Source of the DNA: Streptosporangiaceae bacterium
GTDB lineage: Bacteria > Actinomycetota > Actinomycetes > Streptosporangiales > Streptosporangiaceae
Assembly: GCA_030041275.1 (NCBI GenBank)
Contig: JASHOE010000256.1
Span: forward strand, 1 to 64,000
Reading direction: 5' to 3'
DNA length: 64,000 nt
The notes beneath the pieces were generated by a model. It was not told where the DNA came from. It did no database searches and saw nothing but the letters and a program-made list of their open reading frames with translations. The position numbers were made by a program, and so were the translations under genes. This document shows, one piece after another, positions 10,693-20,590 of the stretch. Every line of letters begins with the position of its first letter. Position 1 is the first letter of the stretch.

Positions 10693-11778
10693 ATGCGTAT
10701 CGGCCTGATTGCCCCGCCTTGGGTGCCAGTGCCACCACCGGCCTATGGCGGGACCGAGGTCGTCATCGACAACCTCGCCCGAGGTCTGCAGGACCTCGGC
10801 CACGAGGTCCGGCTGTTCACAGTGGGCGAGTCCGAATGCCCGGTCCCGATCGACTTCCTCTACCCGAAGCCTCAGGCGCCCATCGGATGCGTAATCCAGG
10901 AAACGGCGCACGTGCTCGCGGCGTACAAGTCGCTGGAGGACATGGACATCATCCATGACCACACGTTCCTCGGCCCGGTGATCTGCGGCCTGCGAGGAAT
11001 GCGCAGGCCGCCAGTGGTCACCACCAACCACGGCCCGTTCAGCCGGGAGACGGTGCCCGTGCTGGAGGAGGTCGCCAAGCACGCATCGGTCGCGGCGATC
11101 TCGCACTCGCAGGCCAGGCAGGCCCGCGAGAACGGGGCAGCGATGCCGATTGCCGCGGTCATTCACCACGGCATCGACCTGGACCTGTACAAGGCGGGCC
11201 CAGGCGGCGGCGGTTACGTCATGTTCATCGGCCGGATGTCGGCGGACAAGGGTGTCCACCACGCCGTCCGGGTGGCGAAGCAAGCCGGCAAGCGGCTCAT
11301 CATGTCCACCAAGATGCGGGAGGAAGCGGAGATCGCCTACTTCGACGCCGAGGTGCGGCCGCTGCTGGACGCCGGTGACGAGGCGCCGGGTGAGATCCCG
11401 CAGCACGAGCGGATCGAGCTGCTACGCGGGGCTGACGCGCTGCTCAACCCGATCACCTGGCGCGAACCGTTCGGCCTCGTGATGGCTGAGGCGCTGGCGT
11501 GCGCCACGCCGGTGCTTGCCTTCAACAATGGCGCTGCCGGAGAAATCATAGATTCGGGCGGGACGGGGTATCTCTGCCGCGACGAGGCAGAGATGATCGC
11601 AGCGATCGACAGGGTCGGAGGGATCGACCGTGACCAGTGCCGCGAGTCGGCCGAGCGGCGGTTCTCGCTGCAGCGGATGGCTCGCGACCACGAGCGGCTC
11701 TACCGACGGGTGCTGGAGAACGAGCGCAACCTGCTGCGCCGCGTCCCGCCTGCGAGCCGCAAGCTCGTCAGCGCCTAA
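10693..11778 (+). CDS. glycosyltransferase family 4
   Basis: MRIGLIAPPWVPVPPPAYGGTEVVIDNLARGLQDLGHEVRLFT; MFIGRMSADKGVHHAV; EPFGLVMAEALACATPVLAF. Confidence 0.9.
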   Translation: MRIGLIAPPWVPVPPPAYGGTEVVIDNLARGLQDLGHEVRLFTVGESECPVPIDFLYPKPQAPIGCVIQETAHVLAAYKSLEDMDIIHDHTFLGPVICGLRGMRRPPVVTTNHGPFSRETVPVLEEVAKHASVAAISHSQARQARENGAAMPIAAVIHHGIDLDLYKAGPGGGGYVMFIGRMSADKGVHHAVRVAKQAGKRLIMSTKMREEAEIAYFDAEVRPLLDAGDEAPGEIPQHERIELLRGADALLNPITWREPFGLVMAEALACATPVLAFNNGAAGEIIDSGGTGYLCRDEAEMIAAIDRVGGIDRDQCRESAERRFSLQRMARDHERLYRRVLENERNLLRRVPPASRKLVSA

Positions 11779-11788
11779 CACACATGAG

Positions 11789-11824
11789 GCGACTGCGCGC
11801 GGCCATCTGGCCGCGCGCAGTCGC
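11789..11824. terminator. long perfect hairpin, candidate terminator of GT4 gene
   Basis: gcgactgcgcgcggcca-tc-tggccgcgcgcagtcgc, 17-bp perfect arms just after stop at 11778. Confidence 0.65.
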
Positions 11825-11862
11825 ATGCCACGGGCCTATCGAGAGCCATGCGAGGCCGCCAC

Positions 11863-13998
11863 ATGACCGAGCCGTGGTCATCCGGAGATCTTCCGCCCGG
11901 GCAGGGTGCGTGCAGCCCGGTGACGCTGATAGAAGGGTCGACGTTCTGCATCAGCGAGCCTGGCGGCGACGTGGTTCCCGATCGATCGCAGGGCCTGTTC
12001 GTGCGCGACACCCGGATGCTGTCGCGCTGGGAGCTGACGGTGGATGGCATCGAGCCGCAGCCGCTGTCGGTTCAGCAGACTGAGCCATACGGGGCCTCGT
12101 TCCTCGGCCGGATGCCGCCGCCGGCCGGGAAGGCAGACAGCACACTGCTGCTCATCCGGCGGCGCTACGTCGGCGATGGCATGCGCGAGGACATCACGCT
12201 GCGCAACACCTCGGCCAAGGGCAGGCGATTCCGGCTCACCCTGGCCGCCGAGGCGGACTTCGCAGACCTCTTCGAGGTGAAGGGCCGCTCGAGGCCCAGG
12301 GCAGCGGCGACCACCGCGACGGCCGACTCTGGCCTGGTGATCACGAGTGGTCGGCGGGAACGCCGTCAGGAACTGCGGATCACCGGTGACCACAACCCTT
12401 CTGTCACGGACAGCGGGGCACTGGAGTGGCGGCTGTCGGTGGCTGGCCATTCGGAGTCCACCGTGACTGTCGAGGCGGTACCCGTAGACGACGGAGTTGT
12501 CCTGCAGCTCAGGCACCCGCGCGGGAAAACGATCGAGCGGACGCGGCCCGCCAAGCGGCTACGGAAATGGCGGCTGCGCGGGCCTCAGGTCCGCACCCCG
12601 TACCGGAACCTGGCTGAGGTTGTCAGCCGCAGCGTCGAGGACCTCGGCGCCTTGCGCATCTTCGACCCTGAGCACCCGCGGTGGCCGGTAGTGGCCGCCG
12701 GCGCGCCCTGGTTCATGGCGCTGTTCGGCCGCGACTCGCTGCTCACGGCGTGGATGCTGCTGCCGTGGGACCCGGCGCTCGCCCTCGGCACGCTGCGCAC
12801 GCTCGCGGCGTGGCAGGGCGGCGATTTCGACCCCGGAGCGGAGGAGGAGCCGGGCAAGATCCTGCATGAAGTGCGGTTTGGCCCGGCCGCGTCCTTCGCC
12901 CTCGGCGGTCGTGCTGCGTATTACGGCAGCGCGGATGCGACGGCGCTGTTTGTCATGCTGCTGGGCGAGCTGCAGCGCTGGGGGGGCAAAGATAGCGCGA
13001 TCGGTCCGCTGCTGCCGCATGCCGACCGCGGCCTGGAATGGATCGAGCGCTACGGCGACGCCGACGGCGACGGTTTCGTCGAGTACAACCGCAAGACGAG
13101 CCACGGCCTGGTCAACCAGGGCTGGAAGGATTCCTGGGACGGCATCAACTTCGCTGACGGCACGATTGCCGAGCCGCCCATCGCGCTGGCTGAGGTCCAG
13201 GCGTATGTCTACGCGGCGTACCGGGCGCGGGCCCAGCTTGCCAAGCACGAGGGGGATCAGGCTGGCTCCAGTTACTGGCGGAAGAAGGCCAAGCAGCTCA
13301 AGCGCGAGTTCAATGAGCGATTCTGGCTGCCGGAGCAGGGCTGGTACGCGGTGGGACTGGACGCGGAGAAGCGGCCGATCGACGCGCTCACCTCGAACAT
13401 CGGCCACTGCCTGTGGACCGGGATCGCCGACAAGGACAAGGCGGCCGCGGTCGCCAGGCAGCTGATGTCGGCGGAGATGTTCAGCGGGTGGGGCATCCGC
13501 ACGCTGGCCAGCACGATGGGCGCGTACAACCCGATGAGCTATCACAACGGCTCGGTCTGGCCGCATGACAACGCCATCTGCGCGGCGGGGCTCGTGCGTT
13601 ACGGCTACATCGAGCACGCGCAGCGGATCATGGACGCGATCGTCGACGCGGCCGCCTGGTTCGGCTACCGGCTGCCTGAGCTGTACTGCGGGTTCGACCG
13701 CGTCGACTTCCCCACGCCGGTGCCGTACCCCACCTCGTGCTCGCCACAGGCGTGGGCGGCAGCCGCGCCCCTGCTCCTGCTGCACAGCCTGCTCAGGTTC
13801 GCGCCAGACGTCGAGAACGGACGGCTCTGGTGTGCGCCCGAAGTGCCTGACCGGTACCTGCCGCTGCGGGTCAGCGGGCTCCGCGTCGGCAAGTCGCGGC
13901 TGGCTGTCGACATCTCGCACGGCAGCTTCGAGATCACCGGCATCGAGCCGGTCACGATCGAAGTCATCCCCACACCGCGACCAGCCCGGTCGGTCTAG
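11863..13998 (+). CDS. glycogen debranching N-terminal domain / amylo-alpha-1,6-glucosidase-like protein
   Basis: EGSTFCISEPGGDVVPDRSQGLFVRDTRMLSRWELTVDG; AGAPWFMALFGRDSLLTAWMLLPWDP; GWKDSWDGINFADG; YHNGSVWPHDNAICAAGL. Confidence 0.9.
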   Translation: MTEPWSSGDLPPGQGACSPVTLIEGSTFCISEPGGDVVPDRSQGLFVRDTRMLSRWELTVDGIEPQPLSVQQTEPYGASFLGRMPPPAGKADSTLLLIRRRYVGDGMREDITLRNTSAKGRRFRLTLAAEADFADLFEVKGRSRPRAAATTATADSGLVITSGRRERRQELRITGDHNPSVTDSGALEWRLSVAGHSESTVTVEAVPVDDGVVLQLRHPRGKTIERTRPAKRLRKWRLRGPQVRTPYRNLAEVVSRSVEDLGALRIFDPEHPRWPVVAAGAPWFMALFGRDSLLTAWMLLPWDPALALGTLRTLAAWQGGDFDPGAEEEPGKILHEVRFGPAASFALGGRAAYYGSADATALFVMLLGELQRWGGKDSAIGPLLPHADRGLEWIERYGDADGDGFVEYNRKTSHGLVNQGWKDSWDGINFADGTIAEPPIALAEVQAYVYAAYRARAQLAKHEGDQAGSSYWRKKAKQLKREFNERFWLPEQGWYAVGLDAEKRPIDALTSNIGHCLWTGIADKDKAAAVARQLMSAEMFSGWGIRTLASTMGAYNPMSYHNGSVWPHDNAICAAGLVRYGYIEHAQRIMDAIVDAAAWFGYRLPELYCGFDRVDFPTPVPYPTSCSPQAWAAAAPLLLLHSLLRFAPDVENGRLWCAPEVPDRYLPLRVSGLRVGKSRLAVDISHGSFEITGIEPVTIEVIPTPRPARSV

Positions 13999-14042
13999 GT
14001 CGCTTACCGTCAGCCCCGGCCCGTCAGCCCGGCCGGGTGGCG

Positions 14043-14351
14043 TCAGCCGCTCACGTCCTCGACGAACATCCGTGAGCCGGGCGGCGCGATCGCGGCGTAG
14101 TCCGCGGCCGTTGCCGCGCCCTCGGGCGAGCCGAACGCGGCGTCCATCGCCGCCCGGTCGGCGAAGTACAGCTCCGCGATCCGGTAGTAGGGGAGCTCGC
14201 CGCCGTCGAGTGCCAGCGCGAACGTGCCGGTCTCGAACCGCTCGAGGCCGGGCAGCTTGGCGACCAGCGGTGCGTGCACGCCCGTGTAGTGCTGGTCGAA
14301 GCCGGCCGGGTCATCCGGTTGGGTGTACAGGACCACGAGCTTCAGTGTCAT
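14043..14351 (-). CDS. EthD family reductase-like protein
   Basis: MTLKLVVLYTQPDDPAGFDQHYTGVHAPLVAKLPGLERFETGTF ... YRIAELYFADRAAMDAAFGSPEG. Confidence 0.8.
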   Translation of the reverse strand: MTLKLVVLYTQPDDPAGFDQHYTGVHAPLVAKLPGLERFETGTFALALDGGELPYYRIAELYFADRAAMDAAFGSPEGAATAADYAAIAPPGSRMFVEDVSG

Positions 14352-14362
14352 GGCTCCGGACG

Positions 14363-15175
14363 CTACCGGTCACCGAGCTCTGACGTCCAGATGACAGCCT
14401 TGGTCCGGTCGCCACGGAACAGGTCGCGCGCGTACTCCACCGGCTGGCCGTCGGCGGCGTAGGCGGTCCGCTCCACCAGCATCAGCGGCGCGCCTTCGTC
14501 GACGTCGAGCGCTTCGGCCTCACGGACACCCGCCACCACGGGCTCTAGCGACTCCCTGGCCCGGTGCGGGCGCATCCCGTAGCTCGAGGCGAGCAGGTCG
14601 TACAGCGAGCCGTCGAGGCGGCACTCAAGCAGATCGGGAAACAGCCTGGCGGGGAACTGGGAGTGCTCAATGGCGATGGGCCGGCCGTCGGCCAGCCTGA
14701 TCCGCCGCACGTCGTGCACCTGCTCGCCGTCAGCGAGCGCAAGCGCGGCGGCAGCGACAGGGCTGGCGGGGATGAGCGCCGCCGCGAGCACCCGGGCACC
14801 GGCGACCTTGCCGTGCCGGCGCAGCTGCTCGGAGAAGCCCGCCAGCGTCGTGAGGTCCTGCTCCAGCTTCGGCTCCGCCACGAACGTGCCGCCGCTGCGG
14901 CCGACGGTCCTGGTTACGAGGCCGCGCAGGGCCAGCTTGCTGAGCGCCTGCCTGAGTGTCATCCGGCTCACGCCGAGCCACGCAGCCAGGTCGCTCTCGG
15001 TCGGGAGCCGGTCCCCCGGGCTCAGCTGCCCGGCCGCGATCGCGTCAGCGAGCCAGTCCTCGATCTGCGCGTGCGCCGTGACGCCGGCCTGCCGCACGAT
15101 CATCGGCGGCTTCCTGGGCAGGGCCGCTGACCCGGCCACGGCAGCGTCGCCCATGGAGTGCTGCCCCCGCTGCAT
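14363..15175 (-). CDS. GntR family transcriptional regulator, UTRA (HutC) subfamily
   Basis: GDRLPTESDLAAWLGVSRMTLRQALSKLALRGLVTRTVGRSGGTFVAEP wHTH plus UTRA-like C-terminus. Confidence 0.9.
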   Translation of the reverse strand: MQRGQHSMGDAAVAGSAALPRKPPMIVRQAGVTAHAQIEDWLADAIAAGQLSPGDRLPTESDLAAWLGVSRMTLRQALSKLALRGLVTRTVGRSGGTFVAEPKLEQDLTTLAGFSEQLRRHGKVAGARVLAAALIPASPVAAAALALADGEQVHDVRRIRLADGRPIAIEHSQFPARLFPDLLECRLDGSLYDLLASSYGMRPHRARESLEPVVAGVREAEALDVDEGAPLMLVERTAYAADGQPVEYARDLFRGDRTKAVIWTSELGDR

Positions 15176-15216
15176 GGCCTTAGTGTCCCTCCGTCGTGAA
15201 CCGCTGCCCAGTTAGG

Positions 15217-15253
15217 CCGGCGGCGGGCCGCGATGACCGCGGCCCGCCGCCGG
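15217..15253. terminator. perfect 16-bp hairpin, candidate terminator downstream of permease
   Basis: ccggcggcgggccgcg-atgac-cgcggcccgccgccgg. Confidence 0.6.
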
Positions 15254-15353
15254 TGGGATAGGGCGTCGCCTCCCCGGCCCGGCTAGGTCATACCTGACCC
15301 GGCCGACCACCCCCGGCGCTCCATCCCTGGCAAAAGCCTGTTTGTACTTCGTC

Positions 15354-16907
15354 TCATGCCGCGCCCTCGGCAGGCACGACCTCGTCAGCGGGCACCGTCA
15401 CCGGCGCGAACTGCTTCCGCCGGCCGGTGATCAGGTAGTACAAGACACCGACCAGTGCGATGAAGATCGCCACTGTCCACAAGATCGGAATGTCGTTCAG
15501 GAAACCGACGTGGAAGTTCAGCTGGGCGGGCGCCGCGGTTTGCTTGGGCTCGGGGTTACTGGCTGGCCGCGGCCAGGCGAAGTTGACCAGCATCGCCGCG
15601 CCGTACAGCAGTCCGATGACGTTGACGACGATGCCCCACGGGCCAAGGCGGAACGGCGCGCGGGTCTTCGGCCAGCCGCGCAGGCGGGCGGCCAGGATAG
15701 CCAGGTTGCCGAGGAAGTAGCTCAGATAGATCATGCCGGTGGCCGCGATGGCAATCGTGCCCGCGCCCGAGTACTGCAGGAACGGGACCGCGGCAAGCAC
15801 CGCGATGACGATGCAGGTCCACACCGGGGTGTGCAGCCCAGGCGACACCCTGGACAGCGGCTTCGAGAACGGCAGCTGGTTGTCGCGCGCCATGCCGAAC
15901 GACAGCCGGATCGTCGCCGCCATGATCGACAGGCAACAGACGAAGATTGCAGCGGACACCACGAGCAGGTAGACGGTCGCGAACGGATGGGAGAAGTTCG
16001 CCTCGATAATCTGGGCCGGCCCCCAGCCCTGCTTGACTGCGGTGCCGAGGTTCGGGATGGCCATCAGCGTGCCGAGCAGGAAGACACCGCCGATGATGAA
16101 CGCGCCCACGACCGAGAACAGCACCGCCTTCGGCGCGGCCCGCCGCGGATCTCTGGTCTCCTCGGACAGCGTTGACGCGGTGTCAAAGCCGTAGATCACG
16201 AACAGGCTCATGAACATCGCAGCCAGGAACGTGCTGGGCTTGAGCGTGAGACCCGCGCTGTTGGTCACCACGTGGAAGCCCTGGTGATTGTGGAAGGCCA
16301 TCAGGATGAGCGCGAACACGAACATGCCGAGGATCTCGAACAGCACGCCGGTGTTGTTGATGAGCGCCACCAGCCGAACGCCGTAGATGTTCAGGACCGT
16401 GATCACGACCAGCGTGATCAGAGCGACGACCAGAGAGGTGTGCAGCTGTGTGCTGGCGCTGCCCTGGCCTAGCCCGTGCCAGCCAAGGCCGTTCAGTGCC
16501 GGGATCAGCGCGATCGGCAGCGTGGCCACGACCGCGGTGACGGTGAGGATGCCCGCGAACAGGTACACCCAGCCAGTCATCCACGAGTAGCTCCGGCTGG
16601 CCATGTATTTGGTCCACTGGAACACCGAGCCAGCCAGCGGATAGTGGCTGGTTACCTCGGCGAAATTGATCGCGATGATGAACTGGCCGAGCGCCACGAT
16701 TGGCCAGGTCCAGATGAACACGCCGCCGATGGTGATGAGGCCCAGCGCGAACAGCGTGAAGATGCCGGTCGACGGCGAGATGTAGCTGAATGCGACGGCG
16801 AACGAGCTGAAGGTGCCCAGTGATCTCTTGAGTTCCTGGCGGTAGCCGAACTTCGCCAGGTCGGCTGAGTCGCGGTCGTGGCTGCTGACACCGGGGCTCG
16901 CGGTCAC
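15354..16907 (-). CDS. APC family amino acid/amine permease
   Basis: SLGTFSSFAVAFSYISPSTGIFTLFALGLITIGG; SLFVIYGFDTASTLSEETRDPRRAAPKAV. Confidence 0.9.
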   Translation of the reverse strand: MTASPGVSSHDRDSADLAKFGYRQELKRSLGTFSSFAVAFSYISPSTGIFTLFALGLITIGGVFIWTWPIVALGQFIIAINFAEVTSHYPLAGSVFQWTKYMASRSYSWMTGWVYLFAGILTVTAVVATLPIALIPALNGLGWHGLGQGSASTQLHTSLVVALITLVVITVLNIYGVRLVALINNTGVLFEILGMFVFALILMAFHNHQGFHVVTNSAGLTLKPSTFLAAMFMSLFVIYGFDTASTLSEETRDPRRAAPKAVLFSVVGAFIIGGVFLLGTLMAIPNLGTAVKQGWGPAQIIEANFSHPFATVYLLVVSAAIFVCCLSIMAATIRLSFGMARDNQLPFSKPLSRVSPGLHTPVWTCIVIAVLAAVPFLQYSGAGTIAIAATGMIYLSYFLGNLAILAARLRGWPKTRAPFRLGPWGIVVNVIGLLYGAAMLVNFAWPRPASNPEPKQTAAPAQLNFHVGFLNDIPILWTVAIFIALVGVLYYLITGRRKQFAPVTVPADEVVPAEGAA

Positions 16908-17092
16908 CGCACCTCCCTGTCGCCGGACGCTGATGCTGCGGACCGTCGTATGAGACCTATCTCACACTTCCGGTGGGAGGAGCGTAGGGCGTAGCGAGAT
17001 TAACTGTCCAGACTCTTTAAGAGGTAAGTGTCGTAACGATGCCCGATTGAGTCATAAGACAACGTGAGTGTCACGAAAACTGCGCCATTAGC

Positions 17093-17100
17093 GTCTAGAC
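17093..17100. promoter_or_regulatory. GTCTAGAC palindrome, candidate HutC/GntR operator
   Basis: Matches the HutC-subfamily consensus GTMTAKAC; lies in the divergent intergenic region between permease (16907, -) and phosphotransferase (17172, +); related GTCCAGAC at 17006..17013. Confidence 0.45.
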
Positions 17101-17171
17101 CTTTACTCAATGACCTCGTAGCCTGCCGGTACGGGTGAGTCGGCTGAACCAGGAAAGGACGCGCGGGCGCG

Positions 17172-18092
17172 GTGGGGTCGAGCGACCGGACGGACGCGGC
17201 GGCCTTGCTTGCCCGGGTACCGAGCCTGGCTGGCTCGCCGCGGCACGTGACCGAACTGTCCGGCGGGCTGACGAACCGTAACTTCAAGGTGACCACGCCG
17301 AATGGCGTGTTCGTCGCCCGGCTGTTCGCCGACGGCGGTGAGCTGCTCGCAATCGATCGTGACCACGAGTATCGCAACTCCGTGATCGCTGCCGCGGCTG
17401 GTGTGGGTGCCCCGGTGGTCGAGTACCGGCCTGCCGATCGGGTGCTTGTGCTTGGCTACCTCGACGGCAGGACGCTGACCAATGCCGACGTTGCCGAGCC
17501 CGCCACGCTCGGCCGGATCGCGGTCGCGTGCCGGGCGCTGCACGCTGCCGATCGGTTCGTCAGTGATTTCGACGTCTTCGAGGTCCAGGCCCGGTATCAC
17601 GCGACAGCCGTCGCAGCACGGGTCCGGTTGCCACCCGGCTATGACGAGCTGCGGTCGGCGTTCGCCGCCGCCCGCGGCGCGCTCGCTGTCCGCGGCGAGG
17701 GCACCGTTCCGTGCAACAACGATTTGCTCGCGGCCAACTTCATCGACAACGGCGAGCGGATCTGGCTGATCGACTACGAGTACTCCGGCAACAACGACCC
17801 GTGCTTCGAGCTCGGCAACATCGCCGGCGAGTGCCGCCTCGATGCCGAGGCGACGGCCGACCTGGTGACTCGGTACTACGGCACGGCGCGGCGCAGCCGG
17901 ATCGCGCGGGCCCAGCTGTTCTGTGTGGTGTCCAGGTACTGCTGGACGCTATGGGGAGCGATCCAGCACGCCCGCAGCCCGTTGGACTTCGATTTCTGGT
18001 CCTGGGCGATGGAGCGTTTTGACGCCGCCGCAAGCGGCTTCGCCGGCCCCGCCTTTGCCAACCTGCTCGCCGGCGTACAGGACCAGGACTGA
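17172..18092 (+). CDS. phosphotransferase (choline/aminoglycoside kinase-like)
   Basis: LSGGLTNRNFKVTTPNGVFVARLF; VPCNNDLLAANFIDNGERIWLIDYEYSGNNDPCFELGNIAGE. Confidence 0.87.
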   Translation: MGSSDRTDAAALLARVPSLAGSPRHVTELSGGLTNRNFKVTTPNGVFVARLFADGGELLAIDRDHEYRNSVIAAAAGVGAPVVEYRPADRVLVLGYLDGRTLTNADVAEPATLGRIAVACRALHAADRFVSDFDVFEVQARYHATAVAARVRLPPGYDELRSAFAAARGALAVRGEGTVPCNNDLLAANFIDNGERIWLIDYEYSGNNDPCFELGNIAGECRLDAEATADLVTRYYGTARRSRIARAQLFCVVSRYCWTLWGAIQHARSPLDFDFWSWAMERFDAAASGFAGPAFANLLAGVQDQD

Positions 18093-18109
18093 CCGATGAC
18101 GGCTCGCCG

Positions 18110-20590
18110 ATGACCGACGCCGCGAAGGCCGCAGTGGAGCCTGCCCTGCCGAATCGGGCTCAAGTCGTGATCATCGGGGGCGGCGTCATCGGCACCAGCG
18201 TGGCCTATCACCTGCTCGCGCTCGGCTGGCGGGACGTGTTGTTGCTCGAGCAGGGCCAGCTGTCGTGCGGCACTACCTGGCACGCGGCCGGCCTCGTCGG
18301 CCAGCTGCGCGCGTCGGAAGCGGTCACCCGGCTTGTGCAATATTCCACTCGGCTGTATGAGCAGCTGGAGGCCGAGACTGGCCAGGCGACGGGCTTCCGC
18401 CGGTGCGGCGGGCTGACCGTGGCAAGGACGGCTGACCGGATGGAGATGCTGCGCCGGACCGCCGCTACCGCCCAGGCCTACGGCATCGAGTGCGAGCTGC
18501 TCAGTCCGGCGGCGGCTGCGGCTCGCTACCCGATCATGGATGGCGCCGACCTGCTGGGGGCAATCTGGCTGCCTGGCGATGGCCGCGCCGATCCAGTCGA
18601 CCTAACCGTGGCGCTCGCGCGTGGCGCCCGGCAGCGCGGCGCCGTCATCCGCGAGCGGGTGCGCGTCACCGGGATTGCCACCGCTGACGGCCGAGTGACC
18701 GGGGTCCGTACCGATCACGGCGACGTCGAAGCCGAGATCGTGGTCAACTGCGCCGGACAGTGGGCCAAGCAGGTCGGCGCGATGGCGGGCGTAACCGTGC
18801 CGCTGCACTCGGCCGAGCACTTCTACGTGGTCACCGAACCGCTCGACGGCGTGCACCCGGACCTTCCGGTGCTGCGTGATCCGGACGGCTACACCTACTT
18901 CAAGGAGGAAACCGGCGGTCTCGTGGTCGGCGGCTTCGAGCCGGTCGCCAAGCCGTGGGTATCGCCCGATGCGCTGCCCTATCCGTTTGAGTTCCAGCTG
19001 CTGGCGGAGGACTGGGACCACTTCAGCGTGCTGATGGAAAGCGCCATAGACCGGATTCCCGCGCTCGCCGAGACCGGGGTCCGCAAGTTCTACAACGGTC
19101 CAGAGAGCTTCACGCCCGATAACCAGTTCATCCTGGGCGAGGCCGCCGAGCTCCGCGGCTTCTTCGTGGCGGCCGGGCTGAACTCGGTTGGCATCGCCTC
19201 GGCCGGCGGCATCGGCCTGGCGCTGGCTCGGTGGATCACCGATGGCCAGCCGGATACGGACCTGACCGCCGTCGACATCCGCAGGTTCGCGCCGTTCCAA
19301 GGCAATAACCGCTGGCTGCGCGACCGGGTCGGCGAGGTGCTCGGATTGCATTACGCGATCGCCTGGCCGAACCGCGAACTGGAGACCGCCCGGCCGTTCC
19401 GCCGGTCACCGATTTATCAATTGCTGCGCGACGCGAACGCGTGCTTCGGCACCAAGATGGGCTGGGAACGGGCCAACTTCTTCGCACCGCCCGCGGAGCA
19501 GCCGGTAATCGCGTACTCCTGGGGCAAGCAGAACTGGCAGCCCTGGTCCTCGGCCGAGCAACTGGCGGCCAGGCAGCGGGTCGCGGTGTTCGACCAGACC
19601 TCGTTCGCCAAGTACCTCGTCGCAGGGCCGGATGCCGAAGTTGCGCTGCAGTGGCTGTGTACCAACGACGTGGCGGTGCGCCCTGGCCGCACGGTCTACA
19701 CCGGAATGCTCAACAGCCGCGGCACTTACGAGTCGGACCTCACCGTGACCCGGCTGTCGGCGACGGAGTTTCTGCTGATAACCAGCGCCGGTGCGGCGGA
19801 GCGGGACGCCGGCCACATCAGGCGCCAACTGCCGCCCGGCTGCCGGGCTACCCTGACGGACGTGACATCGGCCTACGCCGTCTACGGCGTGATGGGCCCG
19901 GCATCGCGGCAACTGCTGGGCCGGCTGACAGGCAGCGACCTAAACGACGGCGGGTTCCCCTTCGGAACCTCCAGGACGATAGATCTCGGCTACGCCACGG
20001 TGCGAGCGACGCGGATCACCTACGTGGGGGAACTCGGCTGGGAGCTCTACGTCCCAGCCGAGTTCGCCGCCGGAGTCTACGGCGACCTCATGGCCGCCGG
20101 CGCTGACCTCGGCGTCGCCAACGCCGGGTATTACGCGATCGAGTCGCTGCGGCTGGAGAAGGCGTACCGCGCCTTTGGCCGGGAGCTGACACCCGATTAC
20201 AACCCCGTGGAGGCTGGCCTGCTGTATGCCTGCAAGCTAGCGAGCGGCACGGCGTTCCTCGGCCGCGAGGGCGTCGAGAAGGCCAGGGCAGACGGGCCGC
20301 GACGGCGTCTGGTCTCGGTTGTGCTCACCGACCCGGACGTCCTGGCCTGGGGCGGCGAGTTGCTGCTCCGTGACGGCCAGCCGGCTGGGCAGCTCACGTC
20401 GGGGGCCTGGGGTGAGTCCGTCGGCGGCGCTGTCGGGCTGGCTTACCTCCGCGATCCTGCCGGTACCCCGGTCACACCCGAATTCGTCCGGGCTGGTCGC
20501 TACGAGCTGAACGTGGGCGGCCGGCTGGTGCCGGCCGAGGTCGGCCTGCGGCCGCCCTATGACCCGAAGGGCGAGCGGATCAGGGCTTAG
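18110..20590 (+). CDS. FAD-dependent oxidoreductase with GcvT domain (dimethylglycine/sarcosine dehydrogenase-like)
   Basis: VVIIGGGVIGTSVAYHLLALGWRDVLLLEQGQLSCGTTWHAAGLVGQLR; C-terminal folate-binding GcvT-type region TYVGELGWELYVPAEFAAGVY, AIESLRLEKAYRAFGRELTPDYNPVEAGL. Confidence 0.93.
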   Translation: MTDAAKAAVEPALPNRAQVVIIGGGVIGTSVAYHLLALGWRDVLLLEQGQLSCGTTWHAAGLVGQLRASEAVTRLVQYSTRLYEQLEAETGQATGFRRCGGLTVARTADRMEMLRRTAATAQAYGIECELLSPAAAAARYPIMDGADLLGAIWLPGDGRADPVDLTVALARGARQRGAVIRERVRVTGIATADGRVTGVRTDHGDVEAEIVVNCAGQWAKQVGAMAGVTVPLHSAEHFYVVTEPLDGVHPDLPVLRDPDGYTYFKEETGGLVVGGFEPVAKPWVSPDALPYPFEFQLLAEDWDHFSVLMESAIDRIPALAETGVRKFYNGPESFTPDNQFILGEAAELRGFFVAAGLNSVGIASAGGIGLALARWITDGQPDTDLTAVDIRRFAPFQGNNRWLRDRVGEVLGLHYAIAWPNRELETARPFRRSPIYQLLRDANACFGTKMGWERANFFAPPAEQPVIAYSWGKQNWQPWSSAEQLAARQRVAVFDQTSFAKYLVAGPDAEVALQWLCTNDVAVRPGRTVYTGMLNSRGTYESDLTVTRLSATEFLLITSAGAAERDAGHIRRQLPPGCRATLTDVTSAYAVYGVMGPASRQLLGRLTGSDLNDGGFPFGTSRTIDLGYATVRATRITYVGELGWELYVPAEFAAGVYGDLMAAGADLGVANAGYYAIESLRLEKAYRAFGRELTPDYNPVEAGLLYACKLASGTAFLGREGVEKARADGPRRRLVSVVLTDPDVLAWGGELLLRDGQPAGQLTSGAWGESVGGAVGLAYLRDPAGTPVTPEFVRAGRYELNVGGRLVPAEVGLRPPYDPKGERIRA

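Noticed and set aside
12559-13920. 453-aa antisense ORF opposite the debranching enzyme
   Set aside because: Low-complexity Arg/Pro/Val-rich translation, no family motif, fully overlaps a recognised CDS
16908-17171. Possible glycine/SAM-type riboswitch upstream of the amine cluster
   Set aside because: No consensus riboswitch core could be recognised by eye; only the GTCTAGAC operator candidate is supportable
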